Source of the DNA: Streptomyces humi
GTDB lineage: Bacteria; Actinomycetota; Actinomycetes; Streptomycetales; Streptomycetaceae
Direction of reading: 5' to 3'
Assembly (NCBI RefSeq): GCF_001005085.2
Contig: NZ_LBMU02000088.1
Coordinates: forward strand, 62,001-126,000
Length of the DNA: 64,000 bases
Shown here: piece after piece, positions 25,870 through 34,793 of the stretch
How positions within the stretch are numbered: position 1 is the first letter of the stretch
How the letters are laid out: every line of letters starts with the position of its first letter
Translations under genes and position numbers: made by a program
The notes under the pieces: model-generated
What the model saw: the letters and a program-made list of their open reading frames with translations, nothing else
What the model was told of the DNA's origin: nothing
Databases searched by the model: none

Positions 25870-25915
25870 CCACCGGCACGAAGCAGTCCGGGGAACACCA
25901 CCGAGGAGGAACCCC

Positions 25916-27304
25916 GTGAGAGTCCACGCAGTCCCCGCCGCCCTCGCGGCGACCGCACTGCTCGCCGTCGCCGGGTGCGGCGGCCACGGCAGCGCCGACG
26001 ACACGAGCGACGGCGGCGCGACACCCACGAAGGCCGCACAACAGGACGCGTCCGGAGACTTCGGCGACCTGAAGAAGGTCTGCGGACCGGGCACCGCGAA
26101 GAGCGCGCCCGCCCAGGGCGTCACCGCCGACTCCATCGACATCGGCGTCTTCTCCGACGTCGGCTTCACCAAGAACCCCGAATTCGCCGACACCGCAAAG
26201 GTGTTCACCTCCTGGTGCAACGCGGCCGGCGGCATCGACGGCCGCAAGCTCGTCGCCACCACCCGCGACACCAAGCTGACGCAGGTCCGCCAGCAGATGC
26301 TGGAGGCCTGCAAGCACGACTTCGCCCTGGTCGGCGGCGGCGCGGCGCTGGACGCCCTCGGGGTGCAGGACCGGCTGAACTGTCTGCTGCCCGACTTCCC
26401 GGCGCAGGTGAGCCAGATCCAGAACAACGGGTCCGGCCTCCAGCTGAACGAGACCGGTGGCGCCTCCTACGCCCGCTACCAGGGGTACTACTCCTGGGTC
26501 CTGAAGGAGGGTTACCCCGCGTCGGCGGCACACGTGGGGACGATCGGCGGCGACTCCCCGGTGACGAAGGTCATCAACGCCCAGACCCAGGAGACGTTGC
26601 AGGCCTCCGGAGCGAAGATCGTCTACAAGGACCTCTACCCGGCGGCCGGTGTCTCGGACTGGACGCCCTACGCCCAGTCGATCAAGAGCAAGGGCGTCAA
26701 GGGCCTCGTGTTCAACGGCGACTTCGCGAGCCTGGCCAAGCTCGAACAGGTCCTGACCGGCATGAACTACAAGCTCGACTGGATCGACGCCAACAACAAC
26801 GCCTACGGCCCGGCGTTCCTCCAGCTCGCGGGCAAGTCCCTGGCCGTCCAGAACAACCTGGCCGACCTCGGTGGCGTGTACCCGCTGGAGAAGGCGGCCG
26901 ACAACCCCGCCACCGGCCAACTGGTCGCCCTGTTCAAGAAGTACGACCCGAACGCGCAGATCACGATGCCGGGCATCCGCGGCTTCGCCGCCTGGCTGCT
27001 GTTCGCCAAGGCGGCCTCCTCCTGCGGCGAAGCCCTCACCCGCACATGCGTCTACGAGGCCGCGGCCAAGGAGAACGCCTGGACGGGCGGCGGACTGCTG
27101 GCCCCCGTCGACCTGTCCCGGCCGGACGCCCCCCTGAAGTGCTTCAACATCGAGCAGGCCACCCCCAAGGGCTGGCAGCCCGCCGCATTCGAACCCGACG
27201 ACGGCGCCTACCGCTGCGACACACCCCCGTACAAGCTGAAGGGCACCTACGGAAAGCCCCTCACCCTCGCCGACGTCGGCAAGAGCATGAGCGACGTGAA
27301 GTAG
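25916..27304 (+). CDS. ABC transporter substrate-binding lipoprotein (LivK type)
   Basis: A 462-residue periplasmic-binding-protein-like lipoprotein of the branched-chain amino acid/aromatic acid class. A signal peptide ends in the lipobox LAVAGC, with the lipidated cysteine at residue 21. A Gly/Thr-rich linker follows, then the type I binding fold (SIDIGVFSDVGFTKNPEF; LVGGGAALDALGVQ). It would present the solute to the membrane permease encoded directly after it. The GTG at 25916 follows GAGGAGGA. The family imports amino acids, urea and aromatic or alicyclic acids; the CoA genes around it favour an organic acid. Confidence 0.92.
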   Translation: MRVHAVPAALAATALLAVAGCGGHGSADDTSDGGATPTKAAQQDASGDFGDLKKVCGPGTAKSAPAQGVTADSIDIGVFSDVGFTKNPEFADTAKVFTSWCNAAGGIDGRKLVATTRDTKLTQVRQQMLEACKHDFALVGGGAALDALGVQDRLNCLLPDFPAQVSQIQNNGSGLQLNETGGASYARYQGYYSWVLKEGYPASAAHVGTIGGDSPVTKVINAQTQETLQASGAKIVYKDLYPAAGVSDWTPYAQSIKSKGVKGLVFNGDFASLAKLEQVLTGMNYKLDWIDANNNAYGPAFLQLAGKSLAVQNNLADLGGVYPLEKAADNPATGQLVALFKKYDPNAQITMPGIRGFAAWLLFAKAASSCGEALTRTCVYEAAAKENAWTGGGLLAPVDLSRPDAPLKCFNIEQATPKGWQPAAFEPDDGAYRCDTPPYKLKGTYGKPLTLADVGKSMSDVK

Positions 27305-29416
27305 ATGGAGCAGTTCCTGACCTTCGGGATCGTCGGCCTGAGCACCGCGGCCATCTACGCCGTCATCGGCAGCGGCCTGGTGCTCACCTACGTCACCACC
27401 GGCGTGTTCAACTTCGCGCACGGCGCGGCGGGCATGCTGGCGGCGTTCTGCTACTGGCAGTTCACCGTCGGCTGGGGCTGGCCGGTCCCGGCGGCCCTGG
27501 CGCTGGTGCTCCTCGTGCTCGCACCCTCCTTCGGTCTCGCCGTAGAGCGGGTCCTGATGCGACCCGTGCAACGGCTCGGCGAGGCCGAACGGCTGGTGAT
27601 GACGGTGGCGCTGCTCAGCGGCGCCATCGCCGCCGCCCGCTGGATCTGGAACCCCGACCTGCCCCGGCCGCTGTCGGTCTTCCTCGCCGACAAGCAGCCC
27701 TTCCACCTCGGACCGGCCACCCTCACCTGGCACCAGGCGATCACCATGACCGTCGCGGTGGCGGTCGCCGCCGGCCTCTGGTTCCTGCTCAACCGCACCC
27801 GTACCGGCGCCGAGATGCGCGCCACCGTCGACGACCGCGCCCTGGTACGGCTCACCGGCGCCGACCCGGTCCGGGCGAGCCGCGTCGCCTGGATCCTCGG
27901 CACCCAACTCGCCGCGATCGGCGGCATCCTGATCGCCCCCACCGTCGCCCTGGACGCCGCCCAGCTCTCCCTCCTGATCGTCAGCGCCTACACCGCGGCC
28001 GTCTTCGGCAGGCTGCGCAGCCTGCCGCTCACCTTCGCCGGCGCGGTCGTCGTCGGCTGCATGGAGAGCTACCTCGCCGGCTACCTCCCACAGAACCCCT
28101 ACCTGCCCGGCCTGCGCCTGGCGGCCCCCGCCCTGCTCCTCTTCCTCGCCCTGCTCCTGTTCCGCCACCCGGGCCTGCGCCACCGCGACCGGCGGCTCGT
28201 CCAGGTCCCGGCGCCCAGCCTGCGCGGCACCGCCGTGTTCGCCGCCTCGACGGTCATGGCCGGGGTGGTGCTGGCCACCGTCCTCGACGAGGCCGACCTC
28301 GTCAGCTACGGGCCGGTCTTCTCGCTCGGCATCGTCGCCCTGTCGTACGTCCCGCTCGCCGGGTACGCCGGGCAGATCTCCCTGTGCCAGCTGAGCATGG
28401 CCGGCATCGGCGCCGTCGTATGGGGGCACCTCGGCGCGCACGGCGAACTCTGGGCGCTGGCCGCCGCGATCGCCGTGTCCGGGGCGGCCGGGGCGCTGAT
28501 CGCGGTGCCCGCGCTGCGGTTCTCCGGCGTGTACCTGGCGCTCGGCACGGCCGCGGTCACGGTGGTCCTGGACCGGTGGGTCTTCACCCTGCCGGCCTTC
28601 CACCTGTTCGGCCTGCGCATCTCGTTCTTCGACCAGGGCTCGGTGGACATGAGCGGCCCCGACCTGTTCGGCCTGCGCCTCGACTCCGCCGCCGACCTGA
28701 CCGTCCTCGCCGCCGTCTGCCTCGGCCTCGCCTCCCTCGCGGTCGCCTGGCTGCGGCGCGGCGGCTTCGGACGGCGCCTGATCGCACTGCGGGACAGCGA
28801 GGCCGCGTACGCCACGCTCGGCGGCAACCTGTTGGTGACCAAGGTGGCCGTGTTCGCGCTGTCCTCCGGCATCGCCGGACTCGGCGGCGCCCTCTACGGC
28901 ATGCAGCAACGTGCCGTCACCGCCGAGCAGTTCAACCTCGTCGCCGGACTGCCGATCTTCCTCGTCGCCGTCATCGGCGGCCTCGGCGCGGTCGGCGACG
29001 GCCTGTTCGCCGGCACCGCCTACCTCGGCCCGAACGCCCTGACCGGTGTGGCCTCCTGGACACAGAACATCGTCACCGTGCTGCCCGCCCTCGCCGGCAT
29101 GGGCCTCGGACACAGCCCCGAGGGGATCGTGGCCAGGCTCCGCCGCCAGTGGGAACCCCTCGGCCGGGACCCCGCCGCCCTGCCCGCCCTGCTCGGCGCC
29201 CTGGCCCTGGGCTGGGTACTGCGGCTGACCGGCGCCGTCGACGGCTGGACGTTCCTTCTCGGTTCGCTGGCCGCCGGGTTCGCGCTGCGCGCCTGGGCCG
29301 CCGCCCGCCAGGCCCCGACCGCCGAGGCGGACGTACCGGTCGAGTGGTGGGGCGTACGACGGCCCTGGCGGCCCGAGGACGGGGAGGTGCTGACCCGTGC
29401 CACTGCTGGACGTTAG
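27305..29416 (+). CDS. Fused LivH-LivM ABC permease
   Basis: A 703-residue membrane protein in which the two permeases LivH and LivM form one chain. The N-terminal half (to about residue 300) has the LivH pattern starting FLTFGIVGLSTAAIYAVIGS. The second half begins a new run of membrane spans near GTAVFAASTVMAGVVL and contains the LivM motifs GYAGQISLCQLSMAGIGA and RDSEAAYATLGGN. Its start is adjacent to the stop of the binding protein. Its end overlaps the first ATPase gene. Confidence 0.92.
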   Translation: MEQFLTFGIVGLSTAAIYAVIGSGLVLTYVTTGVFNFAHGAAGMLAAFCYWQFTVGWGWPVPAALALVLLVLAPSFGLAVERVLMRPVQRLGEAERLVMTVALLSGAIAAARWIWNPDLPRPLSVFLADKQPFHLGPATLTWHQAITMTVAVAVAAGLWFLLNRTRTGAEMRATVDDRALVRLTGADPVRASRVAWILGTQLAAIGGILIAPTVALDAAQLSLLIVSAYTAAVFGRLRSLPLTFAGAVVVGCMESYLAGYLPQNPYLPGLRLAAPALLLFLALLLFRHPGLRHRDRRLVQVPAPSLRGTAVFAASTVMAGVVLATVLDEADLVSYGPVFSLGIVALSYVPLAGYAGQISLCQLSMAGIGAVVWGHLGAHGELWALAAAIAVSGAAGALIAVPALRFSGVYLALGTAAVTVVLDRWVFTLPAFHLFGLRISFFDQGSVDMSGPDLFGLRLDSAADLTVLAAVCLGLASLAVAWLRRGGFGRRLIALRDSEAAYATLGGNLLVTKVAVFALSSGIAGLGGALYGMQQRAVTAEQFNLVAGLPIFLVAVIGGLGAVGDGLFAGTAYLGPNALTGVASWTQNIVTVLPALAGMGLGHSPEGIVARLRRQWEPLGRDPAALPALLGALALGWVLRLTGAVDGWTFLLGSLAAGFALRAWAAARQAPTAEADVPVEWWGVRRPWRPEDGEVLTRATAGR

Positions 29417-30107
29417 CGGCGTCACCGTCACCTTCGGCGGCAACCGCGCCCTGGACGGGGCCGGCATGACCGCCGACCGGGGCCGGATCACCGGCCTCAT
29501 CGGACCCAACGGAGCCGGCAAGAGCACCCTGTTCGACGTGGTGTCGGGGCTGCGCAGGCCCGCGGCGGGCAGGGTCGTCCTCGGCGGCCGGGACGTCACC
29601 CGCCTCGGCCCCGCCCGGCGCTGCCGGCACGGACTGGCCCGCACCTTCCAGCGCCTGGAACTCTTTGGCCGGCTGAGCGTCCGCGACAACCTCCTCGTCG
29701 CCGCGGAACTCGGCCCCGAACGACGGCGGGCGGCCCAGGTGGCCGACGGCCTCCTCGACCGGCTCGGCCTGGCCGGCATCGCCGACACCCCCGCCGACAA
29801 CCTCCCCACCGGCGTCGCCCGCCTCGTCGAGGTCGGCCGCGCCCTGGCCGTACGGCCCGCACTCCTGCTCCTCGACGAGCCCGCCGCCGGACAGGACGGC
29901 GAGGAGACCGAACGGTTCGCCGCCCTGCTGCGCTCGCTCGCCGCCGAAGGCACCGCGGTCGTCCTCGTCGAACACGACATGGGCCTGGTCATGGGCGTCT
30001 GCGACGAGGTGTACGTGCTCGACCTCGGCAAGGTCATCGCGGTGGGACCGCCCGAGGTGATCCGCGACGACGAGACGGTGCTCGCCGCCTACCTGGGGGA
30101 CGCGTGA
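29397..30107 (+). CDS. ABC transporter ATPase (LivG type)
   Basis: A 236-residue ABC ATPase. Walker A is GPNGAGKST near residue 37 and Walker B is ALLLLDEPAAGQ. The signature region reads LPTGVARLVEVGRAL, the degenerate form usual for LivG. ARTFQRLELFGRLSVRDNLL and LVEHDMGLVMGVCDEVYVLD complete the LivG pattern. The GTG at 29397 follows GGGGAGG and overlaps the permease by 20 bases. It powers uptake together with LivF. Confidence 0.94.
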   Translation: MPLLDVSGVTVTFGGNRALDGAGMTADRGRITGLIGPNGAGKSTLFDVVSGLRRPAAGRVVLGGRDVTRLGPARRCRHGLARTFQRLELFGRLSVRDNLLVAAELGPERRRAAQVADGLLDRLGLAGIADTPADNLPTGVARLVEVGRALAVRPALLLLDEPAAGQDGEETERFAALLRSLAAEGTAVVLVEHDMGLVMGVCDEVYVLDLGKVIAVGPPEVIRDDETVLAAYLGDA

Positions 30108-30811
30108 ACGCTCTGCTCGAACTGCGCGCCGTCCGCGCCGCCCACGAGGGCATCACCGTCCTGCACGGCGTCGACCTGAGCGTCGGCCCCGGGCAGGTCG
30201 TCGCGCTGCTCGGCCCGAACGGCGCCGGCAAGACGACCACGCTGCACGTCGCCGCCGGACTCCACCCACCCCGGTCCGGGCAACTCCTGCTCGGCGGAAG
30301 GGACATGACCGGCGTGGACCCCCGCGACCTGGCCCGGGCCGGAGTCTGCCTCATCCCCGAGGGACGCGGTGTCTTCCCCAACCTCTCGGTGCGCGACAAC
30401 CTCCTGATGATGACCTTCACAGGCCGCACCCGCCAGGAGATCGAGGAGGTCGCCTACGCCCGCTTCCCCGTGCTCGGCAAGCGGCCGGGCCAGGCGGCAG
30501 GGACGCTCTCCGGCGGCGAGCAGCAGATGCTCGCCCTCGCCCGCGGCCTGGCCACCGACCCGGCCGTGCTGCTCCTCGACGAACTGTCCATGGGACTCGC
30601 CCCGCTGGTCGTCTCCCGGCTCTACGAACAGGTCGCCGAGATCGCCCGGCAGGGCGTCGCGGTCCTGGTCGTCGAGCAGTTCGCGGCCGCCGTCCTCGGC
30701 ATCGCCGACCACGCCGCCGTCCTCGTACGCGGCCGCATCGAACGCCAGGGCCGCCCCGACGGCGGACTGCGCGACGAACTGTCCGCCCTCTACCTGGGGA
30801 GTTCCGCATGA
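30104..30811 (+). CDS. ABC transporter ATPase (LivF type)
   Basis: A 235-residue ABC ATPase with Walker A GPNGAGKTT, signature LSGGEQQMLALARGL and Walker B AVLLLDELSMGL. LIPEGRGVFPNLSVRDNLLM is the typical LivF segment. It overlaps the LivG gene (GTGA) and the next small gene (ATGA), so the transporter and what follows are translated as a unit. Confidence 0.94.
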   Translation: MNALLELRAVRAAHEGITVLHGVDLSVGPGQVVALLGPNGAGKTTTLHVAAGLHPPRSGQLLLGGRDMTGVDPRDLARAGVCLIPEGRGVFPNLSVRDNLLMMTFTGRTRQEIEEVAYARFPVLGKRPGQAAGTLSGGEQQMLALARGLATDPAVLLLDELSMGLAPLVVSRLYEQVAEIARQGVAVLVVEQFAAAVLGIADHAAVLVRGRIERQGRPDGGLRDELSALYLGSSA

Positions 30812-31203
30812 CCTCCACCGAGCCGGCTCCAGACTCCCGCGCGGACCGGTTCGTCCGCGAACTCGCCGACCTCAGGATCCCCGACCCGGCCGCCGCCCGC
30901 GCCGGCCTCTGGCTGCGCCTCGGTGCCGCCCTGATGACCGTCGGCCTGGTCCTCGCCGTCTCCGCGTACTTCGTCTCGCACACCACCCAGAACCCCCTCG
31001 ACCAGAACGACGCCCTCGCCCTCGGCCTCGGCGGAATCGCGGCGACGGTCGTCGGCGCGGCCCTGTTCCTGCGCTACTCGCTCACCGGCTTCCTGCGGTT
31101 CTGGATGGCCCGCCAGTCCTACGACCTCGCCGTACTCGCCGACCGCCTGCCGGAAAGGGACCCGAACCATGACCTCACCAGCACCGACGCCGCGCCCCGG
31201 TGA
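30808..31203 (+). CDS. Two-span membrane protein of unknown function
   Basis: A 131-residue protein. A polar N-terminus (about 36 residues, with ADRFVRELADLRIPDPAAAR) precedes two predicted membrane spans, LGAALMTVGLVLAVSAYFVS and ALGLGGIAATVVGAALFL. The C-terminal tail is charged. I do not recognise the family. Its overlap with livF before it and with the next small gene after it places it in the uptake module. A role in assembling or modulating the transporter is possible but not shown. Confidence 0.8.
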   Translation: MTSTEPAPDSRADRFVRELADLRIPDPAAARAGLWLRLGAALMTVGLVLAVSAYFVSHTTQNPLDQNDALALGLGGIAATVVGAALFLRYSLTGFLRFWMARQSYDLAVLADRLPERDPNHDLTSTDAAPR

Positions 31204-31486
31204 CCAGCTCGCCAGCACGGTGTGCGGCACCCGCGTCGTCGTGGTCCGCGCCCCGGCGGACCGGCAGCCGGCCCTGACCTGCGGCGGCGCCCCCATGACC
31301 GCTGCCGCCGGCGCCCCGCCCGCCCCGCCCGCGGCCGGCGCCCCGGTCACCCTCCTCGGCAAGCGCTACACCGACGCCGACGGCACCCTCGAACTGCTCT
31401 GCACCAGCCCCGGAACCGGCGAACTCGCCTGCGACGGCGTCCCCATGACCCTCAAGGCCGCCAAACCCCTCCCCGCCTCCGACTGA
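31169..31486 (+). CDS. Small cysteine-motif protein of unknown function
   Basis: A 105-residue soluble protein with an internal near-repeat. The first half has VVVVRAPADRQPALTCGGAP followed by MT, and the second has LELLCTSPGTGELACDGVP followed by MTLKAAKPLP. Each half thus ends in Cys-(Gly/Asp)-Gly-x-Pro-Met. A Pro/Ala-rich linker separates the halves. The duplicated cysteine motif could bind metal or a cofactor, or be structural; I do not recognise a named family. Its start lies 35 bases inside the preceding gene, and a 15-bp tandem repeat follows its stop. Confidence 0.78.
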   Translation: MTSPAPTPRPGDQLASTVCGTRVVVVRAPADRQPALTCGGAPMTAAAGAPPAPPAAGAPVTLLGKRYTDADGTLELLCTSPGTGELACDGVPMTLKAAKPLPASD

Positions 31487-31529
31487 ACGCCCCACCAGCG
31501 AACGCCCCACCAGCGAACGCCCCACCAGC
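31485..31529. repeat. Three copies of a 15-bp tandem repeat
   Basis: GAACGCCCCACCAGC occurs three times without interruption at 31485, 31500 and 31515. It overlaps the stop codon of the small cysteine protein and fills the space before the ribosome-binding site (AAAAGGA) of the amidohydrolase. Confidence 0.95.
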
Positions 31530-31543
31530 GAAAAGGACTCCGC

Positions 31544-32842
31544 ATGAACAAGGACGACCTGATCCTCATCAGCGTCGACGACCACGTCATCGAACCGCCC
31601 GACATCTTCGTGAACCACCTGCCGAAGCGGTACCTCGACGACGCGCCCAAGCTGATCCACCGCGAGGACGGCAGCGACGTCTGGCAGTTCCGTGACAACA
31701 CCGTCGGAAACGCCGCTCTCAACGCGGTCGCGGGCCGACCCAAGGAGGAGTACGGCCTCGACCCGCAGGGCATGGACGAGATCCGGCCCGGCTGCTACGA
31801 CGTCCACGAACGCGTCAAGGACATGAACGCGGGCGGTGTGCTCGCCCAGATGAACTTCCCGTCCTTCCCGGGCTTCTCGGCCCGCATGTTCGCCACCGAG
31901 GACACCGACTTCTCACTCGCGCTGGTACGGGCGTACAACGACTGGCACATCGACGAGTGGTGCGGCTCCTATCCAGGCCGCTTCATCCCGATGGCCCTGC
32001 CCGTGATCTGGGACGCCGAGCTGTGCGCCGCCGAACTGCGCCGCGTCGCGGCCAAGGGCTGCCACTCCATGACCTTCCCGGAGAACCCGGCCGCGCTCGG
32101 CTACCCCAGCTTCCACGACCCGTACTGGAACCCGGTGTGGCAGGCCGCCTGCGACACCGGCACCGTCCTGTCGGTGCACATCGGCTCCTCCGGCCGCCTG
32201 GCCATCCCGGCCGTCGACTCCCCGCCGGACGTGATGATCACCCTCCAGCCGATCAACCTCGTACAGGCCGCCGCCGACCTGCTCTGGTCGCGCACCCTCA
32301 AGGACTTCCCCGACCTGAGGATCGCCCTCTCGGAGGGCGGCACCGGCTGGATCCCCTACTTCCTGGAGCGCGTCGACCGCACCTTCGAGATGCACGCCGC
32401 CTGGACCCTCCAGGACTTCGGCGGCAAGCTGCCCTCCGAGGTCTTCCGCGAGCACTTCCTGACCTGCTTCATCACCGACAAGCTCGGCGTGAAGCTGCGC
32501 CACGACATCGGCATCGACAACATCTGCTGGGAAGGCGACTACCCGCACAGCGACTCCCTGTGGCCCGACGCCCCCGAGCAGCTGCACGGCGTCCTCACCG
32601 AGTGCGGGGTCCCGGACGCGGACACCGTGAAGATCACCCACGAGAACGCGATGCGCTGGTACTCCTTCGACCCGTTCTCGCACGTCCCGCGCGAGCAGGC
32701 GACGGTCGGCGCCCTGCGCCGGGCCGCCGACGGGCACGACGTCAGCATCCGGCCCCGCAGCCGCCAGCTCAAGGAACCCGTCGACAAGCTGGAGGCCTTC
32801 CGCCGGCGGGCCCGCGCGGCCGTAGCGGCGGCGAGCAAGTAG
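31544..32842 (+). CDS. Amidohydrolase-2 family protein (ACMSD-like)
   Basis: A 432-residue TIM-barrel amidohydrolase related to ACMSD and LigW-type decarboxylases and hydrolases. The N-terminal metal site reads VDDHVIEPPDIF (His-x-x-Glu instead of the usual HxH). HIGSSGRL, SEGGTGWIPYFLERVDR and the last metal aspartate in WEGDYPHSDSLWP follow. In actinobacterial clusters this subgroup is frequent but poorly characterised. It may hydrolyse a C-C or C-N bond or decarboxylate. The ATG at 31544 follows AAAAGGA. Confidence 0.87.
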   Translation: MNKDDLILISVDDHVIEPPDIFVNHLPKRYLDDAPKLIHREDGSDVWQFRDNTVGNAALNAVAGRPKEEYGLDPQGMDEIRPGCYDVHERVKDMNAGGVLAQMNFPSFPGFSARMFATEDTDFSLALVRAYNDWHIDEWCGSYPGRFIPMALPVIWDAELCAAELRRVAAKGCHSMTFPENPAALGYPSFHDPYWNPVWQAACDTGTVLSVHIGSSGRLAIPAVDSPPDVMITLQPINLVQAAADLLWSRTLKDFPDLRIALSEGGTGWIPYFLERVDRTFEMHAAWTLQDFGGKLPSEVFREHFLTCFITDKLGVKLRHDIGIDNICWEGDYPHSDSLWPDAPEQLHGVLTECGVPDADTVKITHENAMRWYSFDPFSHVPREQATVGALRRAADGHDVSIRPRSRQLKEPVDKLEAFRRRARAAVAAASK

Positions 32843-33609
32843 TGGCGCACGACAACGAGCTGTTCGACCTGACGGGACGCTCGGCGCTGGTCACGGGAGC
32901 CGCGGGCGGCATCGGCGCCGCCGTCGCCCACGCGCTCGCCCGGGCCGGCGCCGCCGTCCTCGTCACCGACGTCGACGCGGCCGCCGCGGCGGCGGTCGCC
33001 GGGAAGATCACGGCGGCGGGCGGCACCGCCGACAGCACCGGACTCGACGTACGGGACCGGACGGCCGCCGAGGCCGCCGTGGTCCGGGCCGCCGTCCTCG
33101 CCAGCGGGACCCTGCACATCCTGGTGAACAACGCTGGCGTGACCGCGCCCGCCATGTTGCCCGACCTCGACGAGGACACCTTCCGCCGGCTGCTCGACAT
33201 CCACGTCCTCGGCACCTTCACCTGCTCCCAGGCCGCCCTGCCGTTCCTGCCGACGGACGGCACCGGACGCATCGTCAACGTCACCTCCTCGGCCGGGCTC
33301 ACCGGCACCCTCGGCCAGGTCAACTACTCGGCGGCCAAGGCCGCGGTCATCGGCATGACCAAGTCGATGGCCCGGGAGCTGGCCCGCAGCCAGATCAAGG
33401 TCAACGCCCTGGCGCCGCTGGCCGCCACCCCCATGACCGAGACCATCCGCACCCACGAGAAGTTCGCCGCCACCATGCTCGCCCGCATCCCCCTCGGCCG
33501 GTGGGCCGAGCCCGAGGAGGTCGCCGGAGCCTTCGTCTTCCTCGCCTCGGACGCGGCCTCCTTCGTCACCGGCCAGGTCCTGCCGGTCGACGGCGGCCTG
33601 GTGATCTGA
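32842..33609 (+). CDS. Short-chain dehydrogenase/reductase (FabG-like)
   Basis: A 255-residue classical SDR. It has ALVTGAAGGIGAAVA, NNAGVTAPAM, the serine in VNVTSSAGLTG, YSAAKAAVIGM as YxxxK, and the terminal GQVLPVDGGLVI. It is a 3-hydroxyacyl-CoA or alcohol dehydrogenase candidate within the long operon. Its GTG shares one base with the stop of the amidohydrolase, and its own stop overlaps the next gene's ATG by one base. Confidence 0.9.
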   Translation: MAHDNELFDLTGRSALVTGAAGGIGAAVAHALARAGAAVLVTDVDAAAAAAVAGKITAAGGTADSTGLDVRDRTAAEAAVVRAAVLASGTLHILVNNAGVTAPAMLPDLDEDTFRRLLDIHVLGTFTCSQAALPFLPTDGTGRIVNVTSSAGLTGTLGQVNYSAAKAAVIGMTKSMARELARSQIKVNALAPLAATPMTETIRTHEKFAATMLARIPLGRWAEPEEVAGAFVFLASDAASFVTGQVLPVDGGLVI

Positions 33610-34793
33610 TGGCCGACCCCACAGACCGGGGACCTCTCTCCGGTGTGACGGTGGTGGCCCTGGAACAGGCTGTCTCGGCGCCGCTGTGCACCCGGGTCCT
33701 GTGCGACCTCGGGGCCCGCGTGATCAAGGTGGAGAACCCGGACGGCGGCGACTCCGCCCGTCACATCGACGACGTGGTGAACGGGCTGGCCGCCCACTTC
33801 GTGTGGACCAACCGCGGCAAGGAGTCCGTCGCCCTCGACCTCAAGTCCGAGGCGGGGATGGCGATCCTGCACCGGCTGCTGGACCGCGCCGACGTCCTGG
33901 TCTCCAACCTCACCCCGGGCACCACGGCCAGACTGGGCATCGCCCCCGACGACCTGGCGACCAGCCACCCCGGCCTGATCGCGGTGGAGATCGACGGTTA
34001 CGGTCCCGGCGGGCCGCTCTCCCACAAACGGGCCTACGACCTTCTCGTCCAGGCCGAGTCCGGGGTCTGCGCCATCACCGGCCACCCCGGCGCCCCGGCC
34101 AAACCGGGCCCGCCCATCGCGGACGCGAGCACCGGCCTCTACACCGCGCTGTCCGTCGTGGCGCTCCTCTACGCCGGTGAGCGCCGGGGCGAGCGCGGCG
34201 GCGCCGTCGCGGTGAGCCTGTTCGACACCATGACCGAGCTGATGGGCTACCCGCTGACCCACACCCGGCACTCGGGCGAGGAACAGCAGCCCATCGGCAT
34301 GAGCTCGCCCGCCGTCGCCCCGTACGGCGCCTACCGCACCGCCGACGGCCAGACGGTCGTCCTCGGCACCATCAACGACCGCGAATGGCAGCGCCTGGCA
34401 CGCGAGTTGCTGGAACGCCCGGACCTGGCCGCCGACGAACGCTTCCGGACCAACCCCGACCGCGTCCGCCACCGCGGCCTGCTCGACGCGGAGATCGGCG
34501 CCTGGTGCGCCCGGCACGACCTGGCACACGTCCAGCGGCGCGCCGACGAGACGGGCATCGGCAACTCCCGCTACAACACCCCGGCCGACGTCCTCGCTCA
34601 CCCGCACCTCGCGGCCCGCGACCGCTGGCGCACCATCGACACCCGCGCGGGACCGGTACCGGCCCTCCTGCCACCGCCGGTGATCGCCGGATACGAGCCC
34701 CCGATGGGCGCCGTACCCGCCCTCGGCGAGCACACCCGGCAGGTGCTCGCCGAACTGGGCGTCACCGAGGCCGAGTCGAGGGGTGCCACATGA
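33609..34793 (+). CDS. Family III (CaiB/BaiF) CoA transferase
   Basis: A 394-residue family III CoA transferase of normal length. Diagnostic parts are LCDLGARVIKVENPDGGDSA, WTNRGKESVALDLK, and the catalytic aspartate in KRAYDLLVQAESGVCAITG. It would attach CoA to the substrate acid, using another acyl-CoA as donor, for the hydratase, thiolase and dehydrogenase genes that follow. The next gene overlaps by four bases. Confidence 0.92.
   Translation: MADPTDRGPLSGVTVVALEQAVSAPLCTRVLCDLGARVIKVENPDGGDSARHIDDVVNGLAAHFVWTNRGKESVALDLKSEAGMAILHRLLDRADVLVSNLTPGTTARLGIAPDDLATSHPGLIAVEIDGYGPGGPLSHKRAYDLLVQAESGVCAITGHPGAPAKPGPPIADASTGLYTALSVVALLYAGERRGERGGAVAVSLFDTMTELMGYPLTHTRHSGEEQQPIGMSSPAVAPYGAYRTADGQTVVLGTINDREWQRLARELLERPDLAADERFRTNPDRVRHRGLLDAEIGAWCARHDLAHVQRRADETGIGNSRYNTPADVLAHPHLAARDRWRTIDTRAGPVPALLPPPVIAGYEPPMGAVPALGEHTRQVLAELGVTEAESRGAT

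Noticed and set aside
25841..30037. Very long open frame of about 1,400 codons on the minus strand opposite the importer genes
   Set aside because: Its translation is low-complexity (Gly/Glu/Val/Arg-rich) with no domain. It mirrors the third-position G/C bias of the importer genes, which have clear motifs on the plus strand.
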